Source: an uncultured Clostridia bacterium
Lineage (GTDB): Bacteria; Bacillota; Clostridia; TANB77; CAG-508
Assembly (NCBI GenBank): GCA_944388665.1
Contig: CALXJQ010000008.1
Span: 1-36,172, forward strand
Length of the DNA stretch: 36,172 bases
Reading direction: 5' to 3'
The position numbers and the translations under genes are program-made. Positions 18,518 through 26,030 of this stretch are shown piece after piece. The notes beneath the pieces are model-generated. The model was given only the letters and a program-made list of their open reading frames with translations. It did not search any database and was not told the DNA's origin. How positions within the stretch are numbered: position 1 is the stretch's first letter; each line of letters starts with the position of its first letter.

Positions 18518-18714
18518 TTATAGAAATCTTATTGATGATATATGTGATTATTCTAGGAGTACGTTCGAATGTGAATTAGACTCGCTTAGAACTTCTTTAT
18601 TAATTTTGTGGAAAGAGTTCAAAAACTTGTTTTTGGAAGGGCGCCACAAAATTAATTTAGAAGTTCTTGATGAGGATAATGAGCCGAGAACACTACTAGA
18701 ATAATTACATATAT
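18518..18714 (+). repeat. MITE-like 198-bp element (unit B, copy 2)
   Basis: Inverted copy of 15077-15274. By eye the last ~130 bp are identical and four substitutions lie in the first 60 bp. An 81-codon frame (18459-18704) crosses from the palindrome into the element, and no Shine-Dalgarno is seen. The two copies bracket crp and nrdD and could invert that segment by homologous recombination (inference). Confidence 0.75.
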
Positions 18715-18755
18715 TTTTATAAGTGTTTTTCTATAAATTTACAAAATTTAAAATT

Positions 18756-18858
18756 GAACTTTAAAGAACGTCCCCAAGGTTCAACTCAATCAAATGCCTC
18801 AAAAGCTTGAAATACAAGAAGAAACAGAAATGAACTTTAAGGAACGTCCCTAAAGTTC
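18756..18858. repeat. Palindrome pair with 49-bp spacer (unit A, copy 2)
   Basis: Palindromes 18756-18782 and 18832-18858, both with GGGACGTTC orientation on minus, flank a spacer containing CAAATGCCTCAAAAGCTTG. It is the inverted near-identical copy of 12075-12177. The gatD stop codon (18850-18852) lies in the right palindrome. Confidence 0.8.
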
Positions 18859-19608
18859 AAATCTGGTTAATAGTTGTTTTCTGCATTTGTCGATGAATGA
18901 ATCATTTAAAGGCTCTAGCTGAGTGTCTATGTTGTATTTACGGTCTAAGCAGTGTTTGATGATGTAGTCTGCTAAGGCTGGGTTTTTGGAAAGTAAAGGG
19001 CCGTGCAAGTAGGTGGCTATTACGTTTTTGTGGAAGAAGCCCTCTTCGGTGTCGCCAAATTTGTTGCCATTGCCTTTTAGTACTTTCCCAAAAGGGGTAG
19101 TTATGCCGTAAGTTTGGCCACCATGATTTTCAAAGCCTATGACTTTGGTTGAACCTGTTGGGGCAGGCAAGTTTGCTTCGATTACGATGTTGCCAATGCA
19201 ACGCTTCTTTCTGTCTTCGATTGCTTCTGTGTAGTAGTCGAATATTTCTAAGCCTGGGATGATTGTGCCGTTTACATCTTTATAATATTTGCCAAATAGC
19301 TGATATGCGCCACATATTAAAAGGAAGAATACGCCGTTTTTGACAGCTTCTTTGATGCTATTTTTATATTTTACTAAATCTGTGGCAAGAATGCTTTGTT
19401 CTTGATCGGCGCCGCCACCAGCAAAGACGAGGTCATAATTATTGAAGTTTGGGGTGGCGTCTCCGATTGAGTATGGTTCGATTGTGGCTTTGACGCCACG
19501 TTTTTCTAGCCTGTATTTCAAAACTTGTATGTTGCCAAAGTCGCCATATAGCTCAAGAATGTCAGGGTAAAGGTATAAAATTTTTAATTCTTTTTCTGGA
19601 TTTTCCAT
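18850..19608 (-). CDS. gatD: Lipid II isoglutaminyl synthase, glutamine amidotransferase subunit
   Basis: Class I (CobB/CobQ-like) glutamine amidotransferase that releases ammonia for MurT, amidating D-glutamate of lipid II at the cytoplasmic membrane face. Seen: the nucleophile in LLICGAYQLFG (Cys99), an N-terminal LYLYPDILELYGDFGN block typical of GatD, and the catalytic-histidine region YLHGPLLSKNP. 252 aa, ATG 19608 with only a weak Shine-Dalgarno. murT lies upstream on the same strand but after an unusual 135-nt gap; in most Firmicutes the two genes touch. The C-terminal residues FEL and the stop are encoded by the palindrome. Confidence 0.9.
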   Translation of the reverse strand: MENPEKELKILYLYPDILELYGDFGNIQVLKYRLEKRGVKATIEPYSIGDATPNFNNYDLVFAGGGADQEQSILATDLVKYKNSIKEAVKNGVFFLLICGAYQLFGKYYKDVNGTIIPGLEIFDYYTEAIEDRKKRCIGNIVIEANLPAPTGSTKVIGFENHGGQTYGITTPFGKVLKGNGNKFGDTEEGFFHKNVIATYLHGPLLSKNPALADYIIKHCLDRKYNIDTQLEPLNDSFIDKCRKQLLTRFEL

Positions 19609-19743
19609 ATTTTTTACTCACTTTTTAATGTATTTAGGTTTTGAGGATTTACCTATAAACCGAATATTTTGTGTGCTAACCCTACTAACAACTGAAGAAT
19701 CGATTTTAAAATGCACACGATAAAGGCTTTTTAGTACAAAGAA

Positions 19744-21069
19744 TCAAGAAGTTTTGTTATAATTAAGTATCTCATGTCTAGTAGGCTGAAGTGCCGTGTA
19801 ATTAGCTATTACGTATTTTTTGGTGTTAGTTTTGTATAAGTTTTCAACTGCTTCATGCAAATTTAAGTAAGGTTCAATTAGTTTTTCGTCGAAGCCAGAA
19901 ACTTGAATTCTGATGGCAATATCGTAGGCTCTAGTTCCTGCGGTAATTATTCGTTTTACATTGCTTAGTTTATCAAAATTAATATCCCAAATCCAAGAAA
20001 CATCATGCCCATCAGCCAGATTGTCGTTTAATACGAAAAGCAATTCCTTTTCTGAGTCATCTTCGTTGAGAATTCGTAAGCTGACATTAGCACCAGTAGG
20101 GTTTTTGGCAAGATTTATAATTGTAGGAATTCCTTTAATTGTAACTTCTTCTAGTCTGCCATTGTCTAACTTGAATTCTGATAAGGCTTTAAGGACGATT
20201 TCTGTGTCAATGTGGTAGAGACTAGCACAACTTATAACTGCAACAAAATTGTAGATATTGTAAATGCTGTTAAATCTAGTTTTGTAAGTTACGCCATCAA
20301 CTTGGAAAGTTCGATTTTTGAAGTCTACATTTTTTGCTAATTTATATATATCATTTTCACCATAATGACATTTAGGACAGTGGAATTTTCCAATGTGAGA
20401 GTATTGATAATATTCATATTCCAATCTAGTATTGCAAAATGGGCAGAACTTGCCTTCGCCGGCTTCTTTCATTTTATCGGTAGCAAATGCATACTTTTCT
20501 ACACTAAAATAATAGATGTTTTTGTTGTTTGGGTTAGCTTTGCCAAGCCTTGCAACATTTGGGTCATCATTGTTCAAAATCAGGTTGCCAGTGTATGTTT
20601 TTAAAAATTCATTTATTTTAAGAATTAAAGACTCAACTTCGCCATTTCGGTCTAGTTGATCTCTGAAAAAATCTAGTACAACTAGCGTGTCCAATTTTAA
20701 GTCTTTAAATATTACTGGCACATATCCTTCATCAACTTCAAACACTAGAAAATCAGCTTTTACCTTCCCGGTTAAGGTGCACGCTTTTAAAAGTGTTGAA
20801 AGAATGCCTGTATCCATGTTGTTGCCTTCAGTATTGCTGATGACCTTCTTGCCAGCAGTTTTAAAAACATAGCCGATTGCATTGTTTGTCATAGTTTTGC
20901 CATTTGTTGCTGTTACAGCAATTACAGGGCAATTAACTTTAAAATATTTGAAAATTTCTGGGTTCCACTTGTATGCAATTTTCCCTAAAAAGTTACCTCC
21001 ATTTTTGTGGAATAGCTTTAGCCCTAAATGTAAAAATTTCATAATTAATATGATGAAAAAATTTCTCAC
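19744..21069 (-). CDS. murT: Lipid II isoglutaminyl synthase, MurT ligase subunit
   Basis: Mur-ligase-family ATPase that, with GatD, converts D-iGlu of lipid II to D-isoglutamine. Seen: ATP-binding TATNGKTMT near residue 55, a Mur ligase central domain with an inserted four-cysteine ribbon (CPFCNTRLEYE...FHCPKCHY) characteristic of MurT, and a C-terminal DUF1727 region (LNDNLADGHDVSWIWDINFD). 441 aa. The start is GTG 21069 behind AAAGGAG. It is divergent from the UMPH-1-like gene. Confidence 0.92.
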   Translation of the reverse strand: MRNFFIILIMKFLHLGLKLFHKNGGNFLGKIAYKWNPEIFKYFKVNCPVIAVTATNGKTMTNNAIGYVFKTAGKKVISNTEGNNMDTGILSTLLKACTLTGKVKADFLVFEVDEGYVPVIFKDLKLDTLVVLDFFRDQLDRNGEVESLILKINEFLKTYTGNLILNNDDPNVARLGKANPNNKNIYYFSVEKYAFATDKMKEAGEGKFCPFCNTRLEYEYYQYSHIGKFHCPKCHYGENDIYKLAKNVDFKNRTFQVDGVTYKTRFNSIYNIYNFVAVISCASLYHIDTEIVLKALSEFKLDNGRLEEVTIKGIPTIINLAKNPTGANVSLRILNEDDSEKELLFVLNDNLADGHDVSWIWDINFDKLSNVKRIITAGTRAYDIAIRIQVSGFDEKLIEPYLNLHEAVENLYKTNTKKYVIANYTALQPTRHEILNYNKTS

Positions 21070-21189
21070 TTTGATTGCTCCTTTCTTATTGAACTACTTG
21101 CTAATTATTATATAGATTTTCTTCAAAAAATACAAGGGTATATTTACCATAATATTTGAGACTTCTAAAGGTAAATACCAAATTTTATA

Positions 21190-21218
21190 TTGAAAATATA
21201 GCAAAAATATAGTAAAAT
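21190..21218 (+). promoter_or_regulatory. Promoter TTGAAA-17-TAAAAT for the HAD gene
   Basis: -35 TTGAAA at 21190-21195 and -10 TAAAAT at 21213-21218 with 17-bp spacing, 54 bp before the start codon. Confidence 0.55.
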
Positions 21219-21272
21219 TTTGAAAGTGAATCTTGCACTTTTATTAGTGCCTAATTAAGGGAGAAAGTTAGG

Positions 21273-22064
21273 ATGAAATATATAAATCATAGTGACAAAT
21301 TGAAAAAAATTTTGAATGCCATTACAGCTGAAAATTTAAGCATTATATTGGACTTCGACAAAACAATTACATCTGCAAAAAGTCCAGATTCATGGGATGT
21401 AACAGCACTTTTGCTAAATGAAAGTTGTAAGGAAAAGTTAAATCAAATTTATACATTTTATGCACCAAAGGAACTTGATTATACGCTTAAATATAGTGAA
21501 AAAAATGAGTTCATGATAGAATGGTACGCTAAATGTATGGATTTGTATTATAATTGTGGCCTTACTAAGCAAAAGCTGGAAAAAGCTGTAGAAATAAGTA
21601 GCTTAGATTTTAGAAAAGGTGCAAAAGAATTTTTACAAAGAAGTTGTACTAAAAATATTCCGGTAATTATTTTATCTGCAGGAATTGGAAATGTTATAAA
21701 AGAATTTTTAAAAAGTAATAATTGTTTGCACGAAAATATTTATATTGTAAGCAATTTTATAGAGTTTAATTCTGATGGAACTATGAAAAAATTTGATAAT
21801 TCAAAGATGATACATACTTTAAACAAAACGCTAAAAAATCATTTGCCAGAAGACTGGGGAAAAAAATTAACATCTCGTAAGTACAAGCTTTTGGTAGGAG
21901 ATTTGTGTGAGGACGAAAATATGGTGCCAAAGGAAGATTGGGCCAATACTGTAAAAGTCGGAATGCTGAATGCCAATATAGAAGAAAATTTGCTAATTTA
22001 TCGAAAAATATTTGATATTGTATTAACAGAAACAGATGCAAATTTTGAAAATTGGGGATGGTAA
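21273..22064 (+). CDS. HAD-superfamily phosphatase, UMPH-1/pyrimidine 5'-nucleotidase-like
   Basis: Likely nucleotidase of the HAD superfamily resembling the largely eukaryotic cytosolic 5'-nucleotidase III (UMPH-1). Seen: motif I LDFDKTIT with the nucleophilic and acid Asp, the SAGIGNVIKEFL motif II region that is typical of UMPH-1, and motif III/IV LVGDLCEDENMV. 263 aa, ATG 21273 after AAGGGAG. It is followed by the HD-domain gene 92 nt later. The substrate is uncertain; a general HAD phosphatase is the fallback. Confidence 0.75.
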   Translation: MKYINHSDKLKKILNAITAENLSIILDFDKTITSAKSPDSWDVTALLLNESCKEKLNQIYTFYAPKELDYTLKYSEKNEFMIEWYAKCMDLYYNCGLTKQKLEKAVEISSLDFRKGAKEFLQRSCTKNIPVIILSAGIGNVIKEFLKSNNCLHENIYIVSNFIEFNSDGTMKKFDNSKMIHTLNKTLKNHLPEDWGKKLTSRKYKLLVGDLCEDENMVPKEDWANTVKVGMLNANIEENLLIYRKIFDIVLTETDANFENWGW

Positions 22065-22156
22065 TACAGAAAACTATACTTGATTTAAAAAGATAAATAA
22101 AAAACTAGCAAAAATTGACGATTTATGTTATAGTAACTCTGGAGGGAAAAGTAATA

Positions 22157-22834
22157 ATGAATATCTTAAAAATCTATGCAAAATATTATTTGCCAAAAAA
22201 TTTGAGGCTACACATGTTGCAAGTGGCAGCTTGTAGCTGTATGCTATTAGACAATTGGGAAGGACCGGAAGTTCATAAAGGTTCAATAATAAGAGTTTGC
22301 TTATTGCATGATTTAGGAAATATCCTAAAGATACCAGAAAATTTTTCGAGAAATCCTAATTTTTTAAAAGTAAGAAAGGAATGTATTGAAAAATATGGAC
22401 ATGATGACAATGCCTTGAACCTAGCTCTTGGCAAGCGCGAAGGCCTAACAAATATGGAACTTGAGATATTAAATGATAAAAATTATTTTGAAAATGAAGA
22501 TTTTTTAAAGTCTGATAATTATGATAAGAAGATTTTTGTATATTCAGACAGAAGAGTGGCACCTTATGGCATTGTTGGAATCAAAGATAGGCTAGAAGAT
22601 GTAAAGGAAAGGTACAAAAATAAGCCATGGTCTACATGGTCAGATCCTCAAAAAGCAGATTATTTGATTGATTTTTCTCTCAAAATGGAGAAACAACTTA
22701 TGCAATATTGTAAAATTAAGCCTGAAGATATAAATGACGAAACAGTCGAGTATTATATCGAAAAGCTAAAGAAAGTCGATATAGATGATTTACTTGAAAG
22801 CCATGATGAGAATAAACAAAAAGCAAAAAAATAA
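22157..22834 (+). CDS. HD-domain phosphohydrolase-like protein
   Basis: Probable metal-dependent phosphohydrolase of the HD superfamily. Seen: an early His (LRLHMLQVA), the HD doublet in LLHDLGNIL and a later conserved Asp region (KIFVYSDRRVAPYG), in an all-helical protein of 225 aa. I choose ATG 22157, which has GGAGGG upstream, rather than an upstream non-ATG frame extension from 22115. It lies between the HAD nucleotidase and the patatin lipase with 75-92-nt gaps, possibly one operon. The substrate is unknown. Confidence 0.75.
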   Translation: MNILKIYAKYYLPKNLRLHMLQVAACSCMLLDNWEGPEVHKGSIIRVCLLHDLGNILKIPENFSRNPNFLKVRKECIEKYGHDDNALNLALGKREGLTNMELEILNDKNYFENEDFLKSDNYDKKIFVYSDRRVAPYGIVGIKDRLEDVKERYKNKPWSTWSDPQKADYLIDFSLKMEKQLMQYCKIKPEDINDETVEYYIEKLKKVDIDDLLESHDENKQKAKK

Positions 22835-22909
22835 AATTAAGGAAAAAACAAAAAAAGTCAAATAAAATAAAAGCAGAAATTTGAAAAGACTGAAAGGAAG
22901 TGCTAAGTA

Positions 22910-23744
22910 ATGATAGAAGGAGCTTTAGTATTAGAAGGAGGAGCACTAAGAGGAGTATATACTTCAGGAGTCCTTGATGTTTTTATAAAAAATAATATAG
23001 AATTTGAATGTGTTGTTGGTGTTTCAGCAGGGGCGTTAAATGCTATGAACTATGTTACCAAGCAGTATGGCAGGTCAGCTAGAATAAACTTAGAATATCA
23101 CAATGACCCTAATTACATTGGCAGTAAGGCTTTGGTCAAAAACAAGGGAATCATTGGCTTTGATTACCTTTTCGGAGAAATTTCTAAGAACAAAATTCCT
23201 TTTGATTTCGAAAAATTTAAAAACACAAAGCAAAGATTTGTTGCAGTTGCAACAGAATGTGAAAATGCAGTACCAACATTTTTTGAAAAAACAAATTGTA
23301 ATGACCTATTCAAAGCAGTTCAAGCATCATCAAGTATGCCATTAGCCTCAAAAATGGTTGAAATAAATGGAAAGCACTATTTAGACGGAGCCGTCACAGT
23401 TAGCGTTCCTGTTGAATGGGCAATTGAGCAAGGTTACAAAAAAATAGTAGTAGTATTAACCAGAGATAAAAATTATAGAAAACCATTAGTTTCAAACAAA
23501 ATGAAACATCTTTATAAGCTAGCTTACCATAAATATCCACAATTATTAACAAAACTTTACACAATGCCAGAAAGATACAACGAGCTACAGAAAAAAATTG
23601 CTAACCTAGAAAAATCACGGAAGAATCGTTGTTATCAGGCCACAAAAAGAAGTAACAGTTTCTAGGCTCGAAAAAGACACAAAAAAGCTCCAAGCATTAT
23701 ACGAAGAGGGCCTTAATGACGGAAACAACTATTTGAACTTTTAA
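22910..23744 (+). CDS. Patatin-like phospholipase, with +1 frameshift at CGG 23618
   Basis: Serine hydrolase of the bacterial patatin family (RssA/YlaK-like). Seen: oxyanion GGALRG in LEGGALRGVYTSG, nucleophile motif GVSAGALNA and the catalytic Asp in LDGAVTVSVP. ATG 22910 follows AAAGGAAG. The uninterrupted frame stops at 23665 with a family-unlike tail (NRCYQATKRSNSF). At CGG 23618 in TCA CGG AAG, skipping the C gives SGRIVVIRPQKEVTVSRLEK and on to a stop at 23742-23744, the C-terminus expected for the family (277 aa). The shifted stop codon overlaps a short GAACTTTTAAAGTTC palindrome, as at other gene ends here, which supports the longer product. Confidence 0.88.
23615..23623 (+). other. 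Candidate +1 frameshift site in the patatin gene (TCA CGG AAG)
   Basis: Skipping the C at 23618 gives TCA GGA AGA ATC and the conserved SGRIVVIRP. The upstream codon TCA is the same as at the rel site. Confidence 0.75.
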
Positions 23745-23817
23745 AGTTCAAAAATTGCCACCAGGGACGTAGCAAAATGGTAATTTTTTGCCATTTTGCT
23801 ACGTCCCTAGTGGGCAA
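23735..23817. terminator. Short palindrome plus very strong hairpin between patatin and gerQ genes
   Basis: GAACTTTTAAAGTTC (23735-23749) is followed by a hairpin at 23755-23817 with about 26 paired bases, AGGGACGTAGCAAAATGG against its complement, around a T-rich loop. It shares the GGGACGT core and lies between convergent genes, so it is probably a bidirectional terminator. Confidence 0.75.
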
Positions 23818-23820
23818 TAA

Positions 23821-24129
23821 TTAGTAATAGTGGTAACGCCCCATATTATTTCCATAAATTCCGGTTGTAGAAATAGTTATAAATTTAATAGAATATATGT
23901 CACAGTAAACTAAGCTATCATTTTCAAAAGAACGAAGCAAGATATAACTTGCGCCAACGTCTTCTAATATGCCAATTCTGTCAGTTAACATATTTGTTCC
24001 AATTAGAAATTCTACTCGCATTAATTTTCCTATTTGTTCTCGTAAAAAGGCTGGAGTATAGATTGGATTTCTTAGTATTTCTGGGCTATTTGAGTCAATA
24101 TTTATGCGTTTTTCATCTGAATTTGCCAT
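23821..24129 (-). CDS. gerQ: GerQ-like spore coat/germination protein
   Basis: Small protein (102 aa) resembling the conserved C-terminal domain of spore coat protein GerQ, which is needed for CwlJ localisation and calcium-dipicolinate-triggered germination in Bacillus. Seen: the core around LREQIGKLMRVEFLIG, DRIGILEDVGASYILL and CDIYSIKFITI. It lacks the long Gln-rich N-terminal part of Bacillus GerQ, as clostridial forms do. ATG 24129 follows GGAGG. It lies 34 nt downstream of the cwlJ-like gene on the same strand, the same pairing as in Bacillus, which strengthens both calls. Confidence 0.75.
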   Translation of the reverse strand: MANSDEKRINIDSNSPEILRNPIYTPAFLREQIGKLMRVEFLIGTNMLTDRIGILEDVGASYILLRSFENDSLVYCDIYSIKFITISTTGIYGNNMGRYHYY

Positions 24130-24163
24130 ACAAAACCTCCATTCTATGTTATTAATTATAATT

Positions 24164-24610
24164 TTATGTTTGTGAGTATTGTGCGGTTGGCCTGTAGAAA
24201 CAGTGCTTACCTAGTTTGGTGTGAAATGTGCCTGAGCTATTTGCTGGAAATGCATTAGGGCAATTAGGCATGAATGGATTCAAATACCATAAGCAATCAC
24301 CAATTTCGTTTAGTCGATTTCCTGAAAGGGCCCAATCTGCAATATAGTAATGCAATTCGTTTGGATTCATATTGTAAATATTTTGTGGATTATATTGGTT
24401 TCGTAATGTTTCGCTGGCACAGTCAAATTGTCCTTCTTGAAAAATTATATTTCTAACATTGCCTCCCTGTGATATTCGTGCATATTCACCTGTGGAAGCG
24501 TTTACTCTGTTCATTGTAACACTTGCGACTGCTTTCATGCCATTGTCACCCTCTCCACCTGCTTCACATTGAATTATTCTTGCTAGCAATTCTCTGTCTG
24601 AATATGCCAT
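24164..24610 (-). CDS. cwlJ: Spore cortex-lytic hydrolase CwlJ/SleB family
   Basis: Cell wall hydrolase (Hydrolase_2 domain) that degrades spore cortex peptidoglycan at germination. Seen: LLARIIQCEAGGEGDNGMKA with the catalytic Glu, VASVTMNRVN, and the C-terminal GDCLWYLNP/KHCFYRP blocks of the family. 148 aa without signal peptide or peptidoglycan-binding domain, which is the CwlJ rather than SleB form. ATG 24610 after GGGAGTG. A minus-strand CATATAAT about 35 nt upstream resembles mother-cell sigma-factor -10 elements (weak). It is strong evidence that the organism forms spores. Confidence 0.88.
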   Translation of the reverse strand: MAYSDRELLARIIQCEAGGEGDNGMKAVASVTMNRVNASTGEYARISQGGNVRNIIFQEGQFDCASETLRNQYNPQNIYNMNPNELHYYIADWALSGNRLNEIGDCLWYLNPFMPNCPNAFPANSSGTFHTKLGKHCFYRPTAQYSQT

Positions 24611-24678
24611 TATACATCACTCCCAATAAATTATATGCAGTTAAATAAAAAAAGTTACAAAATAAATATATTTAAAAT

Positions 24679-24707
24679 TGACAAAATTGGCATAAGATAA
24701 TATACTA
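24679..24707 (+). promoter_or_regulatory. trxB promoter TTGACA-17-TATACT
   Basis: -35 TTGACA 24679-24684 and -10 TATACT 24702-24707 with 17-bp spacing. Transcription would start at about 24713, at the edge of the palindrome in the leader. Confidence 0.65.
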
Positions 24708-24712
24708 AGAAT

Positions 24713-24740
24713 GAACTTTAAGGAACGTCCCCAAAGTTCA
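24713..24740 (-). repeat. GGGACGTTCC palindrome in the trxB 5' leader
   Basis: Full palindrome copy located between the trxB -10 and its AAGGAG ribosome-binding site. It is the only clear copy at a gene start rather than a gene end. Its GGGACGTTCC strand is antisense to trxB. Confidence 0.7.
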
Positions 24741-24753
24741 AAGGAGAAAAATT

Positions 24754-25632
24754 ATGTATGATGTTATTATTATAGGTGCAGGACCGGCAGGGGTTTCTGC
24801 AAGTTTGTATACACAAAGAGCAAATTTAAAGACTTTAATTATATATTATGGCAAATCTAGCTTGCAAAAGGCGGAGAATATTGAAAATTATTATGGCTTT
24901 GAGCACGGGATTAGTGGAAAAGATTTGTATGAGCTAGGTATTAGGCAAGCCCAAAATATCGGAGTAGAAGTGAAAGGACAAGAAGTGGTAAATGTTGAAC
25001 AGTTGATTAATGAAGATGCAAGATTCAGGGTTACAACTGTGGAAGGTAAGTACGAAAGTAAAGCTTTGATTTTTGCCATGGGGAATGAAAAGAATAGGCC
25101 TAAAATTAAAGGAATTGAAAGGTTTGAAGGAAAAGGTGTAAGTTATTGTGCTGTTTGTGATGGATTTTTCTATCGCAATAAGGATGTGGTTGTTTTAGGC
25201 AGTGGCAATTATGCAATTTCTGAAGTAAATGAATTGATAAATGTTGTTAAAAGTGTAGCGATTTTGACGAATGGGGAAAGTAGCCCAGAGTTTAGAGCAG
25301 ATAATGTTAAGATAGAAACAAAGCCGATAGAGGAAATTACCGGAAAAGACAGAGTAGAAGAGGTTAGGTTTAAAGATGGAACTACACTAAAAACAAGCGG
25401 AGTTTTTGTTGCACAGGGCGTTGCAGGTAGTTTGGACTTGGCAAAAAAGTTAGGGGTCATTACTAAAAACAATAATATTGTTGTTAATGAAAATATGGAA
25501 ACAAATATGCAGGGATTGTATGCTTGTGGAGACTGTGTAGGTGGCTTACTTCAGGTTTCTAAAGCTGTTGGTGATGGTGCTAAAGCTGGTATGGAAGCGA
25601 TAAAATTTATTAGAAAAATTCATAACAGTTGA
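24754..25632 (+). CDS. trxB: Thioredoxin reductase-like flavoprotein, atypical nucleotide site
   Basis: FAD-dependent disulfide reductase that should reduce the thioredoxin encoded 51 nt downstream. Seen: FAD-binding GAGPAGVSASLY, the redox CAVCDG pair, a second Rossmann motif GSGNYAISE, and ACGDCVGG near the end. 292 aa. The usual NADPH-specificity motif HRRxxxR is missing; that region reads ILTNGESSPEFRA. The electron donor may therefore be NADH or ferredoxin (as in the FFTR class known in clostridia) rather than NADPH. That is inference. Confidence 0.85.
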   Translation: MYDVIIIGAGPAGVSASLYTQRANLKTLIIYYGKSSLQKAENIENYYGFEHGISGKDLYELGIRQAQNIGVEVKGQEVVNVEQLINEDARFRVTTVEGKYESKALIFAMGNEKNRPKIKGIERFEGKGVSYCAVCDGFFYRNKDVVVLGSGNYAISEVNELINVVKSVAILTNGESSPEFRADNVKIETKPIEEITGKDRVEEVRFKDGTTLKTSGVFVAQGVAGSLDLAKKLGVITKNNNIVVNENMETNMQGLYACGDCVGGLLQVSKAVGDGAKAGMEAIKFIRKIHNS

Positions 25633-25658
25633 AAAAAAGGTGTATAATAGTATATAAT
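25629..25658 (+). promoter_or_regulatory. Possible internal promoter for trxA
   Basis: TTGAAA at 25629-25634 and TATAAT at 25653-25658 (18-bp spacing), 25 bp before the trxA start. Thioredoxin may be expressed from both this and the trxB promoter. Confidence 0.4.
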
Positions 25659-25683
25659 TAATTGTATGAGGAGGTAAAAATTT

Positions 25684-25992
25684 ATGAATATATTAAAATT
25701 AACAGAAGAATGCTTTGAAAGAGAAGTATTAAAAGCAGATAAACCTGTATTGGTGGATTTTTATGCAGATTGGTGCGGACCATGCAGAATGATGAGTCCG
25801 ATAATAGACGAAATTGCAGAAGAAAAGCAAGATGTTATAAAAGTTGGGAAAGTTAATGTAGATGAAAACCAAGAATTGGCAATTAAATATGATGTATCAA
25901 GTATTCCAACTATTATGATATTTAGAAATGGAATCCCAGTAAAAACGTTTATCGGGGTTACTGATAAAACAGAAATATTAGAAAATCTATAA
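25684..25992 (+). CDS. trxA: Thioredoxin
   Basis: Small cytoplasmic dithiol carrier (102 aa) that reduces protein disulfides. Seen: active site WCGPC (Cys31, Cys34) after DFYADW, the cis-proline region SIPTIMIF and the typical thioredoxin length. ATG 25684 follows GAGGAGG. It pairs with the reductase upstream. It converges on the pseudouridine synthase gene with a hairpin between. Confidence 0.95.
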   Translation: MNILKLTEECFEREVLKADKPVLVDFYADWCGPCRMMSPIIDEIAEEKQDVIKVGKVNVDENQELAIKYDVSSIPTIMIFRNGIPVKTFIGVTDKTEILENL

Positions 25993-25998
25993 AAATTT

Positions 25999-26027
25999 GT
26001 GCCAAAAAGGTACGTTCCTTTTGGCAC
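25999..26027. terminator. GTGCCAAAA hairpin between trxA and the RluA-type gene
   Basis: Stem GTGCCAAAA-AGG/CCT-TTTGGCAC around ACGTT, between convergent genes, with T/A runs on both sides. The core AGGTACGTTCC relates it to the other GGGACGTTCC palindromes. Confidence 0.7.
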
Positions 26028-26030
26028 ATT

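Noticed and set aside
18459..18704. 81-aa plus-strand gene after nrdD
   Set aside because: It starts in a spacer, runs through a palindrome into the 198-bp repeat, and has no ribosome-binding site.
12075..18858. CRISPR array formed by the GAACTTT repeats
   Set aside because: Copies are scattered at gene ends in both orientations, with spacers of 49 to 252 bp that are themselves duplicated; no cas genes are present.
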